64,000 nt of DNA from positions 2,914,001-2,978,000 of the forward strand of contig NC_079232.1 of the NCBI RefSeq assembly GCF_028502605.1, read 5' to 3'. Source of the stretch: Trichoderma breve. Lineage: Eukaryota > Ascomycota > Sordariomycetes > Hypocreales > Hypocreaceae. Positions within the stretch are counted from its first letter, which is position 1, and each line of letters begins with the position of its first letter. The notes beneath the pieces were generated by a model. That model saw nothing but the letters and a program-made list of their open reading frames with translations, was not told the DNA's origin and did not search any database. The position numbers and the translations under genes are program-made. This document shows, one piece after another, positions 11,234-23,618 of the stretch.

Positions 11234-12239
11234 TTACGCCTTTGGTGCGGCCTCGCCCTCGGCCTTCTTTTCCTCGTCACCCTCGAGTCCGGGCATGTCC
11301 TCGTCTTCATCCTCGGAGTCGGAGTCGGGGACTCCAGAGCTGCTGAGGTCAGGCATGCCCTCCAGGCCCATGCCGCTCATGTCGGGCATGCCGCCAGCGC
11401 CGCCTCCCAGCTTGGAGAAGTCGATTCCGCCAAAGTCACCACCTGAGAAGCAAGAATAGTTAGCCTTTGAACGATTGCAGAGTCGAGAATAAAGGGGGGG
11501 TGATCGAGTAGAGTGGTGTTGAGTGTTTCAAAGTCACGTACCCATGCCGGGCATGCCGCCTGTTTCATCATGTTAGAAACGATTATCAATGTAGACACAA
11601 CTGGGCATCTTTGGTGCCAGCATGGAATTACTCACCCATATCTCCAAACTTGGCCATGTCCTCATCAGCAGCCTCGTTCTGCTCATCCTCATCAACCCAC
11701 TTGTCGAAGTCGGTCTTGAGGAAGTGGAGCTTCTGGGCAACCTTGAGCAACCGCGGCCAGTACTCCTCCTTGAGCTCCTTCTTCTGCAGCTTCATCTCAA
11801 TGTTCTTGGCAGTGTGGTTAACACGGCTCTCAGCGGGGTCGATCTCGGCGTAGAGCTCAAGCTCGACATGGTACTTCTTCTTAAGGGTAGATGAGGTGCC
11901 GGTGAAGGTCACGCCGGTAGGCTTCAGGTCCAGCTGCAGGTCTTCTTTGGGGACGTCGGGGACGGAGATGGTCAGGTAGATGAAGTTCTTGGTAGCGTCA
12001 GCCACAGAGGAGCGCTGGGCCCAGAGAACTAGAGGTTAGAAACGACAACATCAGCTTGGATTCCACCGTAAAGGGCAGCCGCCAGAGCAATTCAAGTAAC
12101 CGGAGCAGCATAGAAGCGTCGCGGTTACTGGAAGCAATAGGGCGTGATGGCAGGGAATGGGAGCGTGTCCGGGGGCAGCAGACAGCGCGGCTGGGCAGAT
12201 TAAGGTTAACTCACCTTCGGGAGTCAACGTCTCAGCCAT
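11234..12239 (-). CDS. SBA1: Hsp90 co-chaperone p23 / Sba1 (Wos2)
   Basis: Exons are 12215-12239, 11636-12028, an 18-nt microexon 11542-11559, and 11234-11442. Introns are 186, 76 and 99 nt; the product is 214 residues. p23 binds the closed ATP state of Hsp90 and slows ATP turnover during client maturation. A CS domain spans roughly residues 8-115, opening with VLWAQRSS and followed by IYLTISVPDV and WPRLLKV, all typical of the family. A flexible acidic tail rich in Gly and Met follows (GGMPGMGGDFGGIDFSKLGG), as in fungal Wos2/Sba1 proteins. The microexon encodes part of this GMPGM stretch. The first coding exon is only 25 nt, so the start depends on the long first intron. The gene is divergent from VPS24. 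Confidence 0.93.
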
Positions 12240-13137
12240 GGTGTGTACGTGCGGGGGTTGGTATTAGGAGTTGAGGTTGGTTGAAGTCGAGAGAAGATTG
12301 GCAAAGCCTGCGAGCGTTGGGCGCAAAAGAGCTGGTGGATTGGGAATATGGTGGATGCTAAAGAGAGCAAGGAAGTGAATAGGTAAGGCTGGACAGGAGC
12401 ACAGCAGTTTGAGTGAAACGACTCAAGGCAGTTATGGAAAGCGTCAGAAGGCAAAAGATTTGGCGGCAGGGCTGATGAGGGGCACGATGAGGCGGTACCC
12501 CTCCCCAGCGCGGCGGCAGATGCGTACAGCAGGTACCGCGCTAACGCCTGCATTTGCCATAGCGTGTTCGCATCTGCGCCACGCCAGCTCTTTGTATGAG
12601 CAGATACAGCGGATTACATGGAGCTTGTCAGCATGGTTTCAAATTCAACTCCAGGCCAGTGACGAGATGGGTAGAATTCAGGGCATTCCAGCTCATCATA
12701 GAGAGGCTCTAACCACTCAATCCTCTGGTATCCGTCGAATAACCGAGTTTAGTACAGTATTCTTTATAGCATCTCCCTTTTGACTTGGTCAATTCGCATC
12801 AATACTTTGCTGTGCTGCGATATTTCCCTTCTCGGCGACAACTCATCAGAGCTTGCGGCGGGGTAATGCTCGGGCTGGCCTGACACTAGCCACACTGTGG
12901 CTGGGCCCAGCCTCAACCTAGTGACGAGTGACGAGTCCGTCCTCCCAAGGCTGCCGTCTTGAACCTTTTCCATCGAGATAAGAGACCCTCATCGACGCCA
13001 CGCATATCCGGCCAAAGCCTCGGCTCCCCCAGCGCCGTCTTTGTGCTTCTTTCTGCGGATGAGATAGACCGCGACCTTGCGTCTTGTTCAGCATTGGGCC
13101 GCGGTGCCAGCGTGCGCAGCATCCTCCCATCCTCACC
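12240..13137. promoter_or_regulatory. Divergent promoter region, SBA1 / VPS24
   Basis: This 0.9-kb region separates two divergent genes and should carry both promoters. I found no clear heat-shock element array by eye that would explain SBA1 induction, and no gene. Confidence 0.45.
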
Positions 13138-13898
13138 ATGGAGACGTTTAAATCCCTATTCGTAAAGCCGGATCCCCAGCAGCAGGTACGGCACTTTGTT
13201 TTGTCACAGGTTTTGCCCATCTAGCTCATCGGCCATGGACTTACAATGTACAACAGATGCGGAAATGCAACGCTCTGCTCCGAGCCAACGTCCGAAAACT
13301 CGATCGCGATATCGCTCAGGTCAAGCAGGTCGAGATCAAGACCAAGAACCTCATCGTACAGGCAGACAAGCGCGCTCAGCGAGATCCCACGAGGGCCAAG
13401 CAGGCGCAGAAGGAAGTTCGGGACTTTGCGCGCGAGCTGGTCCGAGCCCGGAAGACGTCGGCGCGGCTAGTCACCTCGAAGGCGCAGCTCAACTCAGTGC
13501 AGATGCAGGTCAATGAAGCCTTTGCCGTTCGTAAGATTGAGGGCTCCATCCGAGCCAGCGTCGGCATCATGAAGGACGTCAACACCCTCATCCGGCTGCC
13601 CGAGTTATCCGGCACGATGCGAGAGCTCAGCGTTGAGCTGATGAAGGCAGGCATTATCGAGGAGATGATTGATGAGTCGCTGCCCGAGGACATGGATATG
13701 CTAGGAGAAGATGAAGAGGCCGAGGGTGAGATTGAAAAGATCCTAGGCGAGGTCCTCAAGGACAAGAAGGAGCCGTCCCTTCCGGCCGCGCCCATCCCCG
13801 AGCCGGAGAAATTGGCGGCGGAGGAAGAGGAGGACGAGGAAGATGCGGAGGCAATGATGGACCAGATGAGGAATCGATTAGATGCCCTGCGCAGTTAG
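13138..13898 (+). CDS. VPS24: ESCRT-III subunit Vps24 / CHMP3
   Basis: Exons are 13138-13185 and 13257-13898 with a 71-nt intron; the product is 229 residues, matching yeast Vps24 (224). Vps24 caps Snf7 filaments with Vps2 on the endosomal membrane during multivesicular-body formation. The N-terminus METFKSLFVKPDPQQQ joins MRKCNALLRANVRKLDRDI, the basic first helix of the Snf7 family. The middle is a long helical core, followed by an acidic linker (EEEEDEEDAEA) and a C-terminal MIM1 helix (MMDQMRNRLDALRS, 216-229) that matches the DxxLxxRLxxL+ pattern bound by the Vps4 MIT domain, apart from Met in place of the first Leu. Divergent from SBA1. Confidence 0.95.
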
Positions 13899-14749
13899 AG
13901 CAGGCACAAAGCCGTTTTACGTCCCGCAACTTGGATCATAGGCAGCGGTGTTTGGCGTCTGGTTTTCTGGGGTTGCTTGACAGATATACAACAAGTACAT
14001 ACATAGGTAATACTGCCCTTGGGGGCCACTTTGCCCCGTTTCCATACACATTTCGTCTGGGAGGGCTCCGACGAACCACCTGGCTGGCTGGAAAGACATG
14101 TGACTCCTCTGTGTTGCATAATCGAGATGCCCTTGGTCCCGATTTGGTGCCCCTTGTGCCTGACGCCATCTGGGCACGGGAGAGCCATGCAAGCCATCCG
14201 ATGCTCTGTGGATGTGCGTGTGACTGTCCCCATATGGAAGCCGGTAGTTACATACATACTGGCCTGGCAGCAGAAGCATGGACGGTCGGCAGCCGGCGCA
14301 CGGCCAGTGGAGTTGTACTTGGCTGTCCGTATTGGAGCCGTCACGGCTTCCAATCTGGTACCGAAAAGTGGATGCTGAGGTTGATCAATACGGATCTCGG
14401 TGAGGGAGCAGAAAGTGGCCCCTTTCCACTTGAACGGATAGACTGTGGAAACAGGAGCCACAATATCGTCCCAATGGTGAGTACAGGGACGATTCTCTCA
14501 CCGTGTACATGGTAGAGAGGAGATATAATACTCCACATGTTTTTGTTGCATCGATTGTATCCCGGGTAGGTGAGCCATCACGAACATGTGTTGATGAACT
14601 TTGCCAGATCAGTTGCCTCTGTACCCTTTGTAAACTACCCAATGCATGTATATACTACCAAACACTTATCAATTAAGGTGCTGTACAATCAAAGAAGGGA
14701 ACCAAAAAAAAAAAATGGCATAGTTGCGTTGTGTCGAGAAGCAAAAAAA
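13899..14749. other. Intergenic between VPS24 and tRNA-Gly
   Basis: This interval holds the VPS24 3' UTR and the 3' flank of the tRNA gene. It happens to be open for nearly 190 codons on both strands at 13895-14515, without recognisable protein features. A run of 13 A lies at about 14703-14715. Confidence 0.5.
14743..14749 (-). terminator. Pol III terminator of tRNA-Gly
   Basis: On the minus strand seven T follow directly after the discriminator base of the tRNA, the usual RNA polymerase III stop signal. Confidence 0.75.
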
Positions 14750-14834
14750 TGCGTCATCCGGAACTCGAATCCGGGCCTCAACTTTTCAATTGTCAAATGG
14801 AAGAGTTGAATCCTAACCCCTAGACCAATGACGC
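14750..14834 (-). tRNA. tRNA-Gly (anticodon UCC) with a 13-nt intron
   Basis: Read on the minus strand, this folds as a full cloverleaf. The acceptor stem GCGTCAT/ATGACGC has 7 of 7 pairs. The D arm is GTCT-AGGGGTTA-GGAT, the anticodon stem CAACT/AGTTG, and the T arm CCGGA-TTCGAGT-TCCGG. The loop reads C-T-TCC-A and is interrupted after position 37 by the 13-nt intron TTTGACAATTGAA, the canonical place for nuclear tRNA introns. The anticodon is UCC (glycine). The discriminator base is A, no CCA is encoded, and a T7 terminator follows. The nearest alternative, tRNA-Glu, does not fit because the loop then lacks T33. It stands alone at the edge of a gene-poor region. Confidence 0.88.
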
Positions 14835-17800
14835 CTTTTGTTTCCAATTGGGAAAAGCCACTCCAAATAATGACTAAGAAGAGCTCCCCTTTTCTCTCTC
14901 CTCCCCGCATAAATTCTTCCCTTGCCTTGATGCAATGGATACTCCGTACCTCAGGCAGAACCCGAAGAATCTCCTACGCCTGCGTGTAATAATCCGGATT
15001 CTCCTCCCCGGTTTCCCCGGCCCTGCTTCCGCGGCACGACAGCGCGGCGCAAAGAAACCCAAGTTTTCGGGCCAACTGTGGGGACCTCACTTTAAAATCG
15101 CCAGGGGGGACCCGTGTTAGCAGTATTGCAGGCAATTTAGGAATGCATACCCAGGACCCAACGACAGCACCAAGAAGAAAAAAAAGGTCCTCGGTGAGAA
15201 GAAACAGCGCCGAATTTTCGCACGCGGGACCCAGAAACACGGGACCGTAACTAGAGGGTGTGTATCGAAAACCCCTGGAAGGGCCGGCGGACCGAGCTTG
15301 GGGAGAGAGAAATCTTGGTGCTGGGCTGGGCTACCTTGTTTGACATCTCGGTCTTTTTTTTTTTCCTTGGGACCGATTTTGAAAATAGCTTCTTCCAATT
15401 TCCACATCGTGACGGGGTCAGTTCGCCTCTTTGCTCAGCCGTCCCAAGAATGCGGTTTTCATGGCTTGTTAACGCCGTGCTCCAGGCAGCTGGGCCATTT
15501 CATTTCTCTCCTGCACGACATGTCGCTTTTTCTTCAGGGGAAGAGAACGAGAAAACATGAGTTATCATATGAGACAGCTTTCAGGTCGGCGATTGCTAAA
15601 GGGCGAACAAGACTAACAATTACCGTAAATGGGGTACTCGTAAAGAAGAGGCAAAGACAGCTACTACCTATCACAAAAGACTAAACCACCGGGACACGAT
15701 CCGGAAGGCTAGGATTGGCCACAAGGCAGCTTTCCCAGATGCTACATGCAAGGGGCCGCGCGACTCGCGACGTTCCATGGCGTTGGGAACTAACCAACGG
15801 TCCCCTAGACAAGAAAAAGCAAAGCAAAATAAGGGACCCGTGCTCCAAAAAGGCGTTCGTCCATCTCGTCCACATGCCTAAAGCGGATAAAACCACGATC
15901 CATGTCGTGAATTTGTCTTTTGGGAAAGGCAGGGGCCCGCGGCCGGGGAAGCGCTCCCGAGAAATTGAACGGAGCCCAGAACGCTACGCCGATGCGCCGC
16001 ACGTGGGATGCGCCGGGCATTGAAGAAGATGGACAAGATTTGATTACTTAGCATTTTGCAAGGACCAAGCCACACTTTTGCTTTTGCCCTGGGTTTCATT
16101 GTCCATTGTGGCTTGGGGTAAACCCGGACCGGGCTGTCAAATTTCCTGGGGAGAGATGAATAAGCTAGGGGCGTGCCGCTCTCTAGTCACGGCCATGGTA
16201 GCATTGCCCAACTTCTTTTCGAAACCGACTAGGACAGCCTTCATTACTCATTCACTTCGGGACTTGAGTCGTAGCGTCGAGGCAGCAATCACACACCCCT
16301 CCCCGTCCTGTTCTCTCTCCCCTTCCCCTTCATTTTGACGCCATTTTGCTTCTTCATCTTAGTTTACCCGAGCGAAACCCGAACTTTGCTCCCAATTCCC
16401 AAGAAGCCGGAGACGTCTCATTTACCGGCCTCGGGGAACAGAGGAAACACACCAAGACGGCGGTCCGCGCCAACCCTTGGCTGGGCTCTCTCTGTCTCTT
16501 TCACATGGCTCTTAATTACTAGGGCGAGCGGATGTCAAGGGCCAAATTTCGGTGCCTAGCCGTCGGCTTGCTGGAACTCTTTACCCGCGGGACAGCCGAG
16601 ATCTCTTGCTCGTGCTCGTCACCAAGGGCATTGACCCTTTTCCTTGGGTTTTTGACAGCCATCGCCTTTTAACCGTTCAATATTGACCGAGGCTTTGATG
16701 CTCTTGTGACGCAATGAGCCGCGCGTGGGAATGGCGTTGCAAACACAAGAAAGCTAGTTATTCGGCATTGAGAAGCTCGCAAGTTTCTGCGAACCTCACA
16801 TCAGCCGCGACAAAGAAAAGAAGCCATCATGGCGAGCACCGAGCACCGAGAAAGTCCCAGACGCCACTGACCAGGCATTGAAACTCGAGCCCAGCCAAAG
16901 GATAGATAGGTTTTCTCAATTTCTCGCCGGATTCGGTGTGGTCGTGGCGCCTTTCTTTTTCCCGCCCACGGCGCGAGTCTGCTCTGCCATTTAGCCGGGC
17001 GTGAAGAAAGCTGTCAAGGCATCAAAGCCGAACTTCGTTGCCGACTGGACGGGAAATTTGGCTCCACTCTTTAGAATGTTCGAAATTCCGCAGAATGTTT
17101 CCATAAGACGGACCGGCTCTCGCTGCCATGACTCCGGACATGTGCTAAGGTAGCTGACAGCTGGCTATAACCTCTCTGGTGGAGTCGAGGAAACGGACCG
17201 TAGTGTCTATGTAACGACGAACTAGTGTCCGTCCTGGCGATTCATACGATACATCTCCTAGGGGTCTTCTTCACCTTTGTTCCCCGTTGGTTGGTGCTAG
17301 ACAAGGGCTTCCGTCAAAGCAAAACAGCAGAAGAAGCCCACACCCACACACGATGGAGTCGCATGTGTCGCTGATCGTCCCCTCTCCATCTCCGGAAGAT
17401 GAAAATCCCACCTCAAAGTGGATTGGCAGCATTGGGTTGGTGCCCGAAATCTGTTGGAAATCGGGCTCCACGAAGTCATGCACGTGAAGCAGCGCAATGT
17501 TCACCTGATCGAGTTAATTTAGCAATTGGCAAATCCCAGCATACCGAGGACCAAGCTTCTCCGTGGTCAAAGAGCCTGCAAGACAGAATTGTAAACTGCC
17601 TACGGAGCACTTTTCGGGAAAATAAGAAACCTTCCATCTCGGTTGTCGCTGAAAAGACAAAAAGTCCAATGGTAATCAACCGATATCGACATGGACATGT
17701 GGCTTATGTGGTACGGAGAAATTCCTTCCGTGAGATAGAGAGAGAGCGAGAGCCAGCAAGAAAATTTTTCGCCAGTTTCTCCCGTCCGTTTACGGAGTAC

Positions 17801-17884
17801 CTTTCTGGGTAATGCAGTACTAGACTTGGAAACGGCAGCTGTCATGCCGTTGGCTTGGTTTGGGCTAGACCACCGGGGAATAAA

Positions 17885-17902
17885 GAGAGAGAGAGAGAGA
17901 GA
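17885..17902. repeat. (GA)n microsatellite
   Basis: About nine GA units in a row within the gene-poor interval. Confidence 0.8.
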
Positions 17903-18645
17903 TCAAGACATGGATGCTCTAGTTTTAGCATTACTACCCTTTAATCCTTCACCGGGGCACGGTATCGAGCATTCCGCTGCATGGGAGCAGCAGCAAGGAT
18001 GGTCATCAACACCCCTGGACCCAACCATAAGATTGCACTGATCTGAAACGAAAAAGCACCGAAGAATCTTTGGAACACTGGCTAGACGGGGGCTTGCTTG
18101 GTCTTCAATGCTTGACAAGAGAGACGCTGGTTCCGGTCCGCGGGAGTGGAGAGCCGGGAATACCGCCCTCCAAGGGTCCTCCTACAGCAGCAAAAAAAGT
18201 AAAGAGATGGCGAAAGAGCAAAAAAAGGAGCCTAGGGATCCGGGCCGGCCCTGGCCAGTGGAGAAACTCTCTGCTCTTGCTCGACGATTTTCCGCGTGCT
18301 AAGTAATTTAAGCTACTGGGTATTGTAAAAAGCCTGTTCCATGAAAAGAAAAGATCCGTGCTCCCTTTTCCCTTCTGGCTATGGAAGAAGGGCCTTTTAG
18401 GCGACGGAAGCGGTAGAAGCATCGAGTCGGCGGTTTTGGAGTCGTGCTCGTGCGGTGTGCACTTCTACTCTACCTTACCGTACTCTAGTTTGTTTCCATT
18501 GGGGGGGACCCGGTGTGGTGTCGCGTATGTCAGAGGTGCATCTTGCAGGAGCGGTCAGAGCCTGTGCGTGCGTATCGCTGAGATGTATGCGTGCGTGATG
18601 CATGCTGCAAGATGCAGTTGAGTCGACTCCATCTTGATAGATAAC

Positions 18646-18664
18646 GGACTGGACTGGACTGGAC
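18646..18664. repeat. (GGACT)n short tandem repeat
   Basis: Three full GGACT units plus GGAC. Confidence 0.85.
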
Positions 18665-21600
18665 GTTGACCGCACTGCACGCAAGTCAGGATCCATGTAT
18701 CGTACTCTATGCACGCCCTATCCACCCAGCAGATACAGTAGCGAGATGCCGAGCCCACTCTATGCACGGCCAGCATGGCAGACTGGGGGGGAAGAGGGGA
18801 AAGAAAATTTTTTCCTTTTGTAAAGAGATTTGTGTAAGTCGTGAGAAAGGAGGAAATTTTTGGTGATATTTTTTTTCATTCACCTTGGTCCCCTATCGGT
18901 GGTGATACGCGGGCTCCGTGCCCTAGCCCATCCTCGGCTCTCGAAATGCCCCGGCGGCGATGTTGAGCAAAGAAGCTTGGCAAGGGATCTACACGCCTTA
19001 CGGGTAATATTGGGAATCACGGAACAAGCGTGTACTCAAATCGGGCAAGTCCAATGAGTAATACTACAAAATTTGGAAATCAATCTTCTGCTGTACACAT
19101 ACACTTCCGACTGCGTTCGGAATCTTCCATGTTATTAGCAATCAGGCGGTCGGAGCGAGAGGTTTAGGGTGCCTGTGTCATGTCGTGACTCCAAAACAGG
19201 TTGTGGCAGCCTTGCCCGGTGTGACTGCGACTGACGTCAGAGAAGCTCTTTGGAATACTCGAGACTCTTCGGAACTGGAGGGTGCCCGACGGCAGCTACG
19301 GAATAAGATTGCATGAGTACGTGCATTCGCTGACCAAGTGGATGGTAACCGCAATATCGTGTAACTTAGTAAGGTAGATGGGCAGCCATATTCGGTATTT
19401 CGTGCTCCAGACATAGGGTAGCACGTGTACCTCCGTACTTGTCCCAAAGTTACGACTCCTCGAGGGTTATCCTGATACACAACGCTGACTGGGAGGTGAT
19501 AGCCTAGATAATGCAGGCATGCTACGTAGCACGGGGGTCCGCCATGCCGGGATGCCAGATTAATGAATCTGACTGTAAAAAAAATTCTGGGTGCCGAGGC
19601 GGCGGCATCCCAGCCCGATAGAGAGATAATGTAAATGGGGGTCGGCGTGGCATCGGACTGTAGAGTAGCACTCATAACCAGTAGGATCACGACAGCCTTG
19701 CGAACATGATGCGAGTATGTAAGCCGTCCCCCCGGAATCCCGAAAATGTAATAATAGAATGGATGCTTGTCCAGGTAAGTAAAGAGGCAGGCCGATGTCA
19801 GGCTCTCGGGGGGCGTGTGTCTGACTTGCGAAAGCTCGCTCGGTGCTGTCATCGCACAGCCATGGCATGGCATGGGCATGGCGAGATGGCCCCCATCCAG
19901 AAATAGCAGTGGCCGTTTTCGATTTTTTCCCGGAACCATGGATGATGACTACGACATATGGCTGGGCTGTCTGCCTGCCTGCCTCACGATGAGGGGGAAA
20001 TGGCGGTGCACGAGAAAACAACACCAGTAGACTGGCCTGACTCATGAGGGGAAACGGCCAGCTGGCGGCGTCTCCCCTCGCAGCACGGTGAGCTGTCAAG
20101 CTGTCCAGGCGCCAGCGGCCAGAAAAGATTCCCAAATCGTCGTGGACACCTCACGCATTACCGCCAAACCCACTGCCTTAGCAGGCACACGTCTCCCCCC
20201 AGCACTACCGGGGCAAACGATGGAGGTGCCGCCCAGGTAGCACCACAGTATTATCGAGTGCCTTATCATGTACGTTGTATGGGTTGCTTGCGATCAGAGG
20301 ACCACGATCAGGCTGCGACACAGGTCTTGACCGCCTGGACAGTTTGCCCAATGGCATGGCGCAGACGCAGCTGGTGGGCGGGCAGCCACAGCAAAGGGCG
20401 GCATGACTGGCGACAAACTGTCGAGCTGGCGACGTTAGCGACCTGCCGGTTGGAGGAGGCGGCAGGACTCGACTCCGTATCGCCGTCATGGTACATGGAA
20501 CGAACTGCCTCTGGTGCTTGCGTTTACGAGAGTCGAGACGAGAGGAGACGTTCTAGCAAAGCAGTTGGGCTACTTACGACTCCGACTCGAGGGGAGTGTC
20601 GGCCCGCTACGAGTCCACGTATATCGTATCGTACGTACGAGCACCGTCCACCCCCAAACAAAGTGGCGCTGAGTGCGCTGGTCTGGCTGCTCCCCCTCAA
20701 GCCCAAGGAACCCTTGCGTGGCACTCCAGTCCAGTCAGCACTCAAGCTGGTTTGCCCAACCAGTGCCTGGTGCTTGAGCACGGGATGTGCTGCCTCCGTT
20801 AGTTTATCGCGGCCACTGTCCATTACTCCATTCTGCCGGCCTGGGCTGGGGGATGATGCCATCCAGTATTACTCCGTAATGTTTATTGTGTGCTCACGGT
20901 TATTCTCCGTCGCGGCCCGTTTTCTAATTCATCTCACCTACCTTGCCTGGACGGTAATCATCTCATCCTCCTTCTGTAACGAGGAGCCTGTCTGTCCGTT
21001 TTGGGTATGTGCCTTCTCGAGTTTGCTTCTTACTTTTCGGTCTCCTCCTGTCATGGTTGCTTTTTCGGCTGGTTGCTTGGCTAAGCGCTACTTGTTATTA
21101 AAACATATCAAATCTTTTTTGTCTTGCTTCTTTCTTGCTAGATGACACGGGTTACGAGATGCCGTTTGTTGTCTGAGTCCACAAGCAGGAGGTAGATTAG
21201 TGTTACCATACTAATACCACTGAGGTAACCAACAACAACATCAAATCTCAAAATGTATCAAAGAGTACGCGCAGTAGTGGCCGGCGGAAGAGCCATCCGC
21301 CGACGACGGCTCAAAATGAGATTTACCCTTTTTTGCGATCTATCAGATTGCTAGCATCCCTTCTCAAGGGGACGAGGGAGGACAGGAAAAAGCAAAGCTC
21401 GCGACGAGAGACACCAGCGATGCTCGATTCCGATTCCCCCAGACCGAGACAAGTGGCAGATCCAGCAAAACGGAATGCCGGGGAAGGCCATCCGTCGGCA
21501 AAACTGGCGCTGGTCTTTGTTGTCTCAGACGCCTCCAGGGCTCCCTGCTGGCTGACCGACCGGAAAGCTGGGGCGGTGTGCCCCGGTGCCCAACGGCGGG

Positions 21601-22102
21601 TTATGGCGACTAGGGAGGACACGAAGGCACTTTGCATGGGTGAAGGGAGTCTGGCGTCTGGTAGGTAATTGGAAAAGCTGGGGCATGAGAGACATGACAT
21701 GGGGGGAAATTGGCGATACCAAGCAGCACGTACCAAGTAGCAAGTAGGGCATGAGATGCGCCGCCGTTGACACTGACAGGCCAAGATGCAACCTGTAACC
21801 ATGTTGATGTTGGCTGGGCCGGTACGTACCCCGAGCGAGAGCGAGCGACAGCCAGCCAGTCCATTTGAGCCTACCAGCTAGAGCACGCCCCGTCCGAGCG
21901 AGCCCCGGCAGCACGGGTTTCTTTTTGCGAGGGGCTGCTTTTTGCGACTCGGACGGCGCTCGGTCCTCCTGCTTGCTACCAAGGAACGAGCGCGGTGTTT
22001 CCCCGGACCGCCCAGCCAAGCGTGTGTCTCTGTCTGTCATCTTGGGTGAACGGTTGAATTGCTTGTTGCCGCCGCGCCGGGTTTGGGTTGAGCTAGGTTC
22101 CG

Positions 22103-22124
22103 TGACACTGACACTGACACTGAC
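22103..22124. repeat. (TGACAC)n short tandem repeat
   Basis: Three TGACAC units followed by TGAC, then a degenerate GATGAG/GGATG-rich stretch to about 22175. Confidence 0.75.
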
Positions 22125-23159
22125 TGAGGATGAGAAGCAGGATGAGGGATGGGAATGAGGATGGGCAATGGGGTGCAAGATGATACGGGATCCCTCCGCG
22201 CTGATACCTGGATGACACAAGCGTGCGGTGCTGATACACAAACATCACGATACGGCCAGCGCAGCACAGCACTGCGCACGCAACAGCTACAGCTCGCCGC
22301 TTCTCGCAACGCAAGGGTCCAATCAGACCGCTGGGCTGTGGCGGTCAAAAACCGAGTTGCGGAACACCGCCATTTGCGTGTCACCTCTGCTCTGTGCTGT
22401 GTGTGTGTGTGCGACGGTGTTCCCTCTCCGTTAGTAGGGCTGGCAGTTTTGCTGTGCTGTGCTGGTGCTGTGGCCCACGGATGTCCTTGTCCATGTCTTC
22501 CAGCCCAGCGGCGTGGCGTGGGGGGTGCGAAATCTCCCAAGGTTATGTTGCAACAGCACACCGGCAGGGGAGGGGGTGGGCGGAACCGGCTTGCTGCAAC
22601 CTCTCAACTTTGCTTTTGATAACCCCCAGCCCGGCAAAGCAATGACAATGGCTCCCTTGCACCACGCCCCCCCCCTTCAAACGGCGCCCCCATCCCAGTC
22701 CCCCATTCCCCCCTTCTGCCCCAGCGCCGAGCGGCTCTCCCAGATGATTCACACATGTGCCGCCCACGATGAGTCGATATAAGTGCCTCTGCTCCCTCCA
22801 GGCTCCAGAGCTCGGTCTGCATTGTCCGCCATCACAAACATCCTTTGTTTGCCAATACAAACACCATCACCACTCTCCATCCTCTACTCTATTCTACTCT
22901 ACTGCTCAGCAGTCAGCAAACAAACAACAACAACATCCATCCATCCTTCGGCATCACTGACGGAAAATCCTCGTTGCATCCACACCACCCCACGGTAACG
23001 CCCGAAGCACACACACACACATACACAATAGCAATCAACAGAAGCCGAGCAAACTCCACCAACCGGTCTTATCAATACATAAACCATCTCAACCCCAGAT
23101 TTCTGGAACAATACTCCATAACACCCATCTCTCTCACATACACACAAACCACATTCACA

Positions 23160-23618
23160 ATGTTCGGTTCATACAGCTCATACAGCTCCGTGAGCACCAT
23201 GTCTACCGCCATCGATATCAGCCCCTCCAACCTTCGAACTCGCGATGCCTCGTGCGCCTTTCCCTCCTGGCCCAGGCGAGAGTCTCTCTCCGAGTTCGAC
23301 CGCGAGGAGCGAGCTACCTCTTTCCTCTCCGACGACGACCTTCTCCTGTCGGACCCCTTCGACAGTGACAGCCACAGCATCGCCAGCTCCAGCGCCTCGT
23401 CCTCTCCCATCATGATGCAGTCTCCTCCCCGCCTGACTGACGCCGAGGTCCTGGAGATGCAGCGAGAGAAGCTTGCTCTGCAGCGCGAGTGCATGCGCCA
23501 GATCATGCTTGAGAAGGAGCGCCGCAAGCAGGCTTCTAAGAAGAAGAGCCGCTCTGCATCCAGCGCCAAGAAGAGCCCCAAGTCCAAGCTTGTCTCCATG
23601 ACCCCCATTTCCGAGTAA
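23160..23618 (+). CDS. Small Ser-rich protein with a basic helical C-terminus, function unknown
   Basis: I do not recognise a named family. The frame encodes 152 residues. It starts MFGSYSSYSS, has an acidic/serine middle (SFLSDDDLLLSDPFDSDS, then a Ser run at about 78-85), a predicted helix (LTDAEVLEMQREKLALQREC..., about 96-125) and a Lys/Ser-rich tail that resembles a nuclear localisation signal and phosphorylation-prone region. Codon choice is strongly C-ending (ctc, gac, ttc), typical of well-expressed fungal genes, which supports reality. The frame stays open 315 nt further upstream, but that part is CA-rich, low in complexity and leader-like, so I start at the ATG in tcacaATGttc. The gene is isolated between two long gene-poor stretches. 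Confidence 0.75.
   Translation: MFGSYSSYSSVSTMSTAIDISPSNLRTRDASCAFPSWPRRESLSEFDREERATSFLSDDDLLLSDPFDSDSHSIASSSASSSPIMMQSPPRLTDAEVLEMQREKLALQRECMRQIMLEKERRKQASKKKSRSASSAKKSPKSKLVSMTPISE

Larger units (their letters stand above)
14835..23159. other. 8.3-kb gene-poor interval
   Basis: I read both strands and found no convincing coding gene. The longest open frame (20258-21145, + strand, 295 codons) begins at GTG, is rich in Arg/Ser/Cys/Trp and has no domain. A minus-strand frame at 19560-20135 is similar. Composition is mixed, with C-runs at 22664-22730 and short tandem repeats. The last 0.3-0.4 kb (about 22780-23159) is a pyrimidine- and CA-rich stretch that is probably the 5' leader of the gene at 23160. 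Confidence 0.5.

Noticed and set aside
13895..14515. Overlapping open frames of about 190 codons on both strands downstream of VPS24
   Set aside because: Neither has a domain, sensible composition or coding-like codon choice. They overlap each other and lie where a 3' UTR is expected.
19178..20135. Two overlapping minus-strand frames of 191-253 codons
   Set aside because: Composition looks like translated noncoding DNA, no motif is recognisable and the two frames overlap each other.
20258..21145. 295-codon open frame on the plus strand
   Set aside because: It begins at GTG, is rich in Arg, Ser, Cys and Trp, shows no domain and has no codon bias like the neighbouring real genes.
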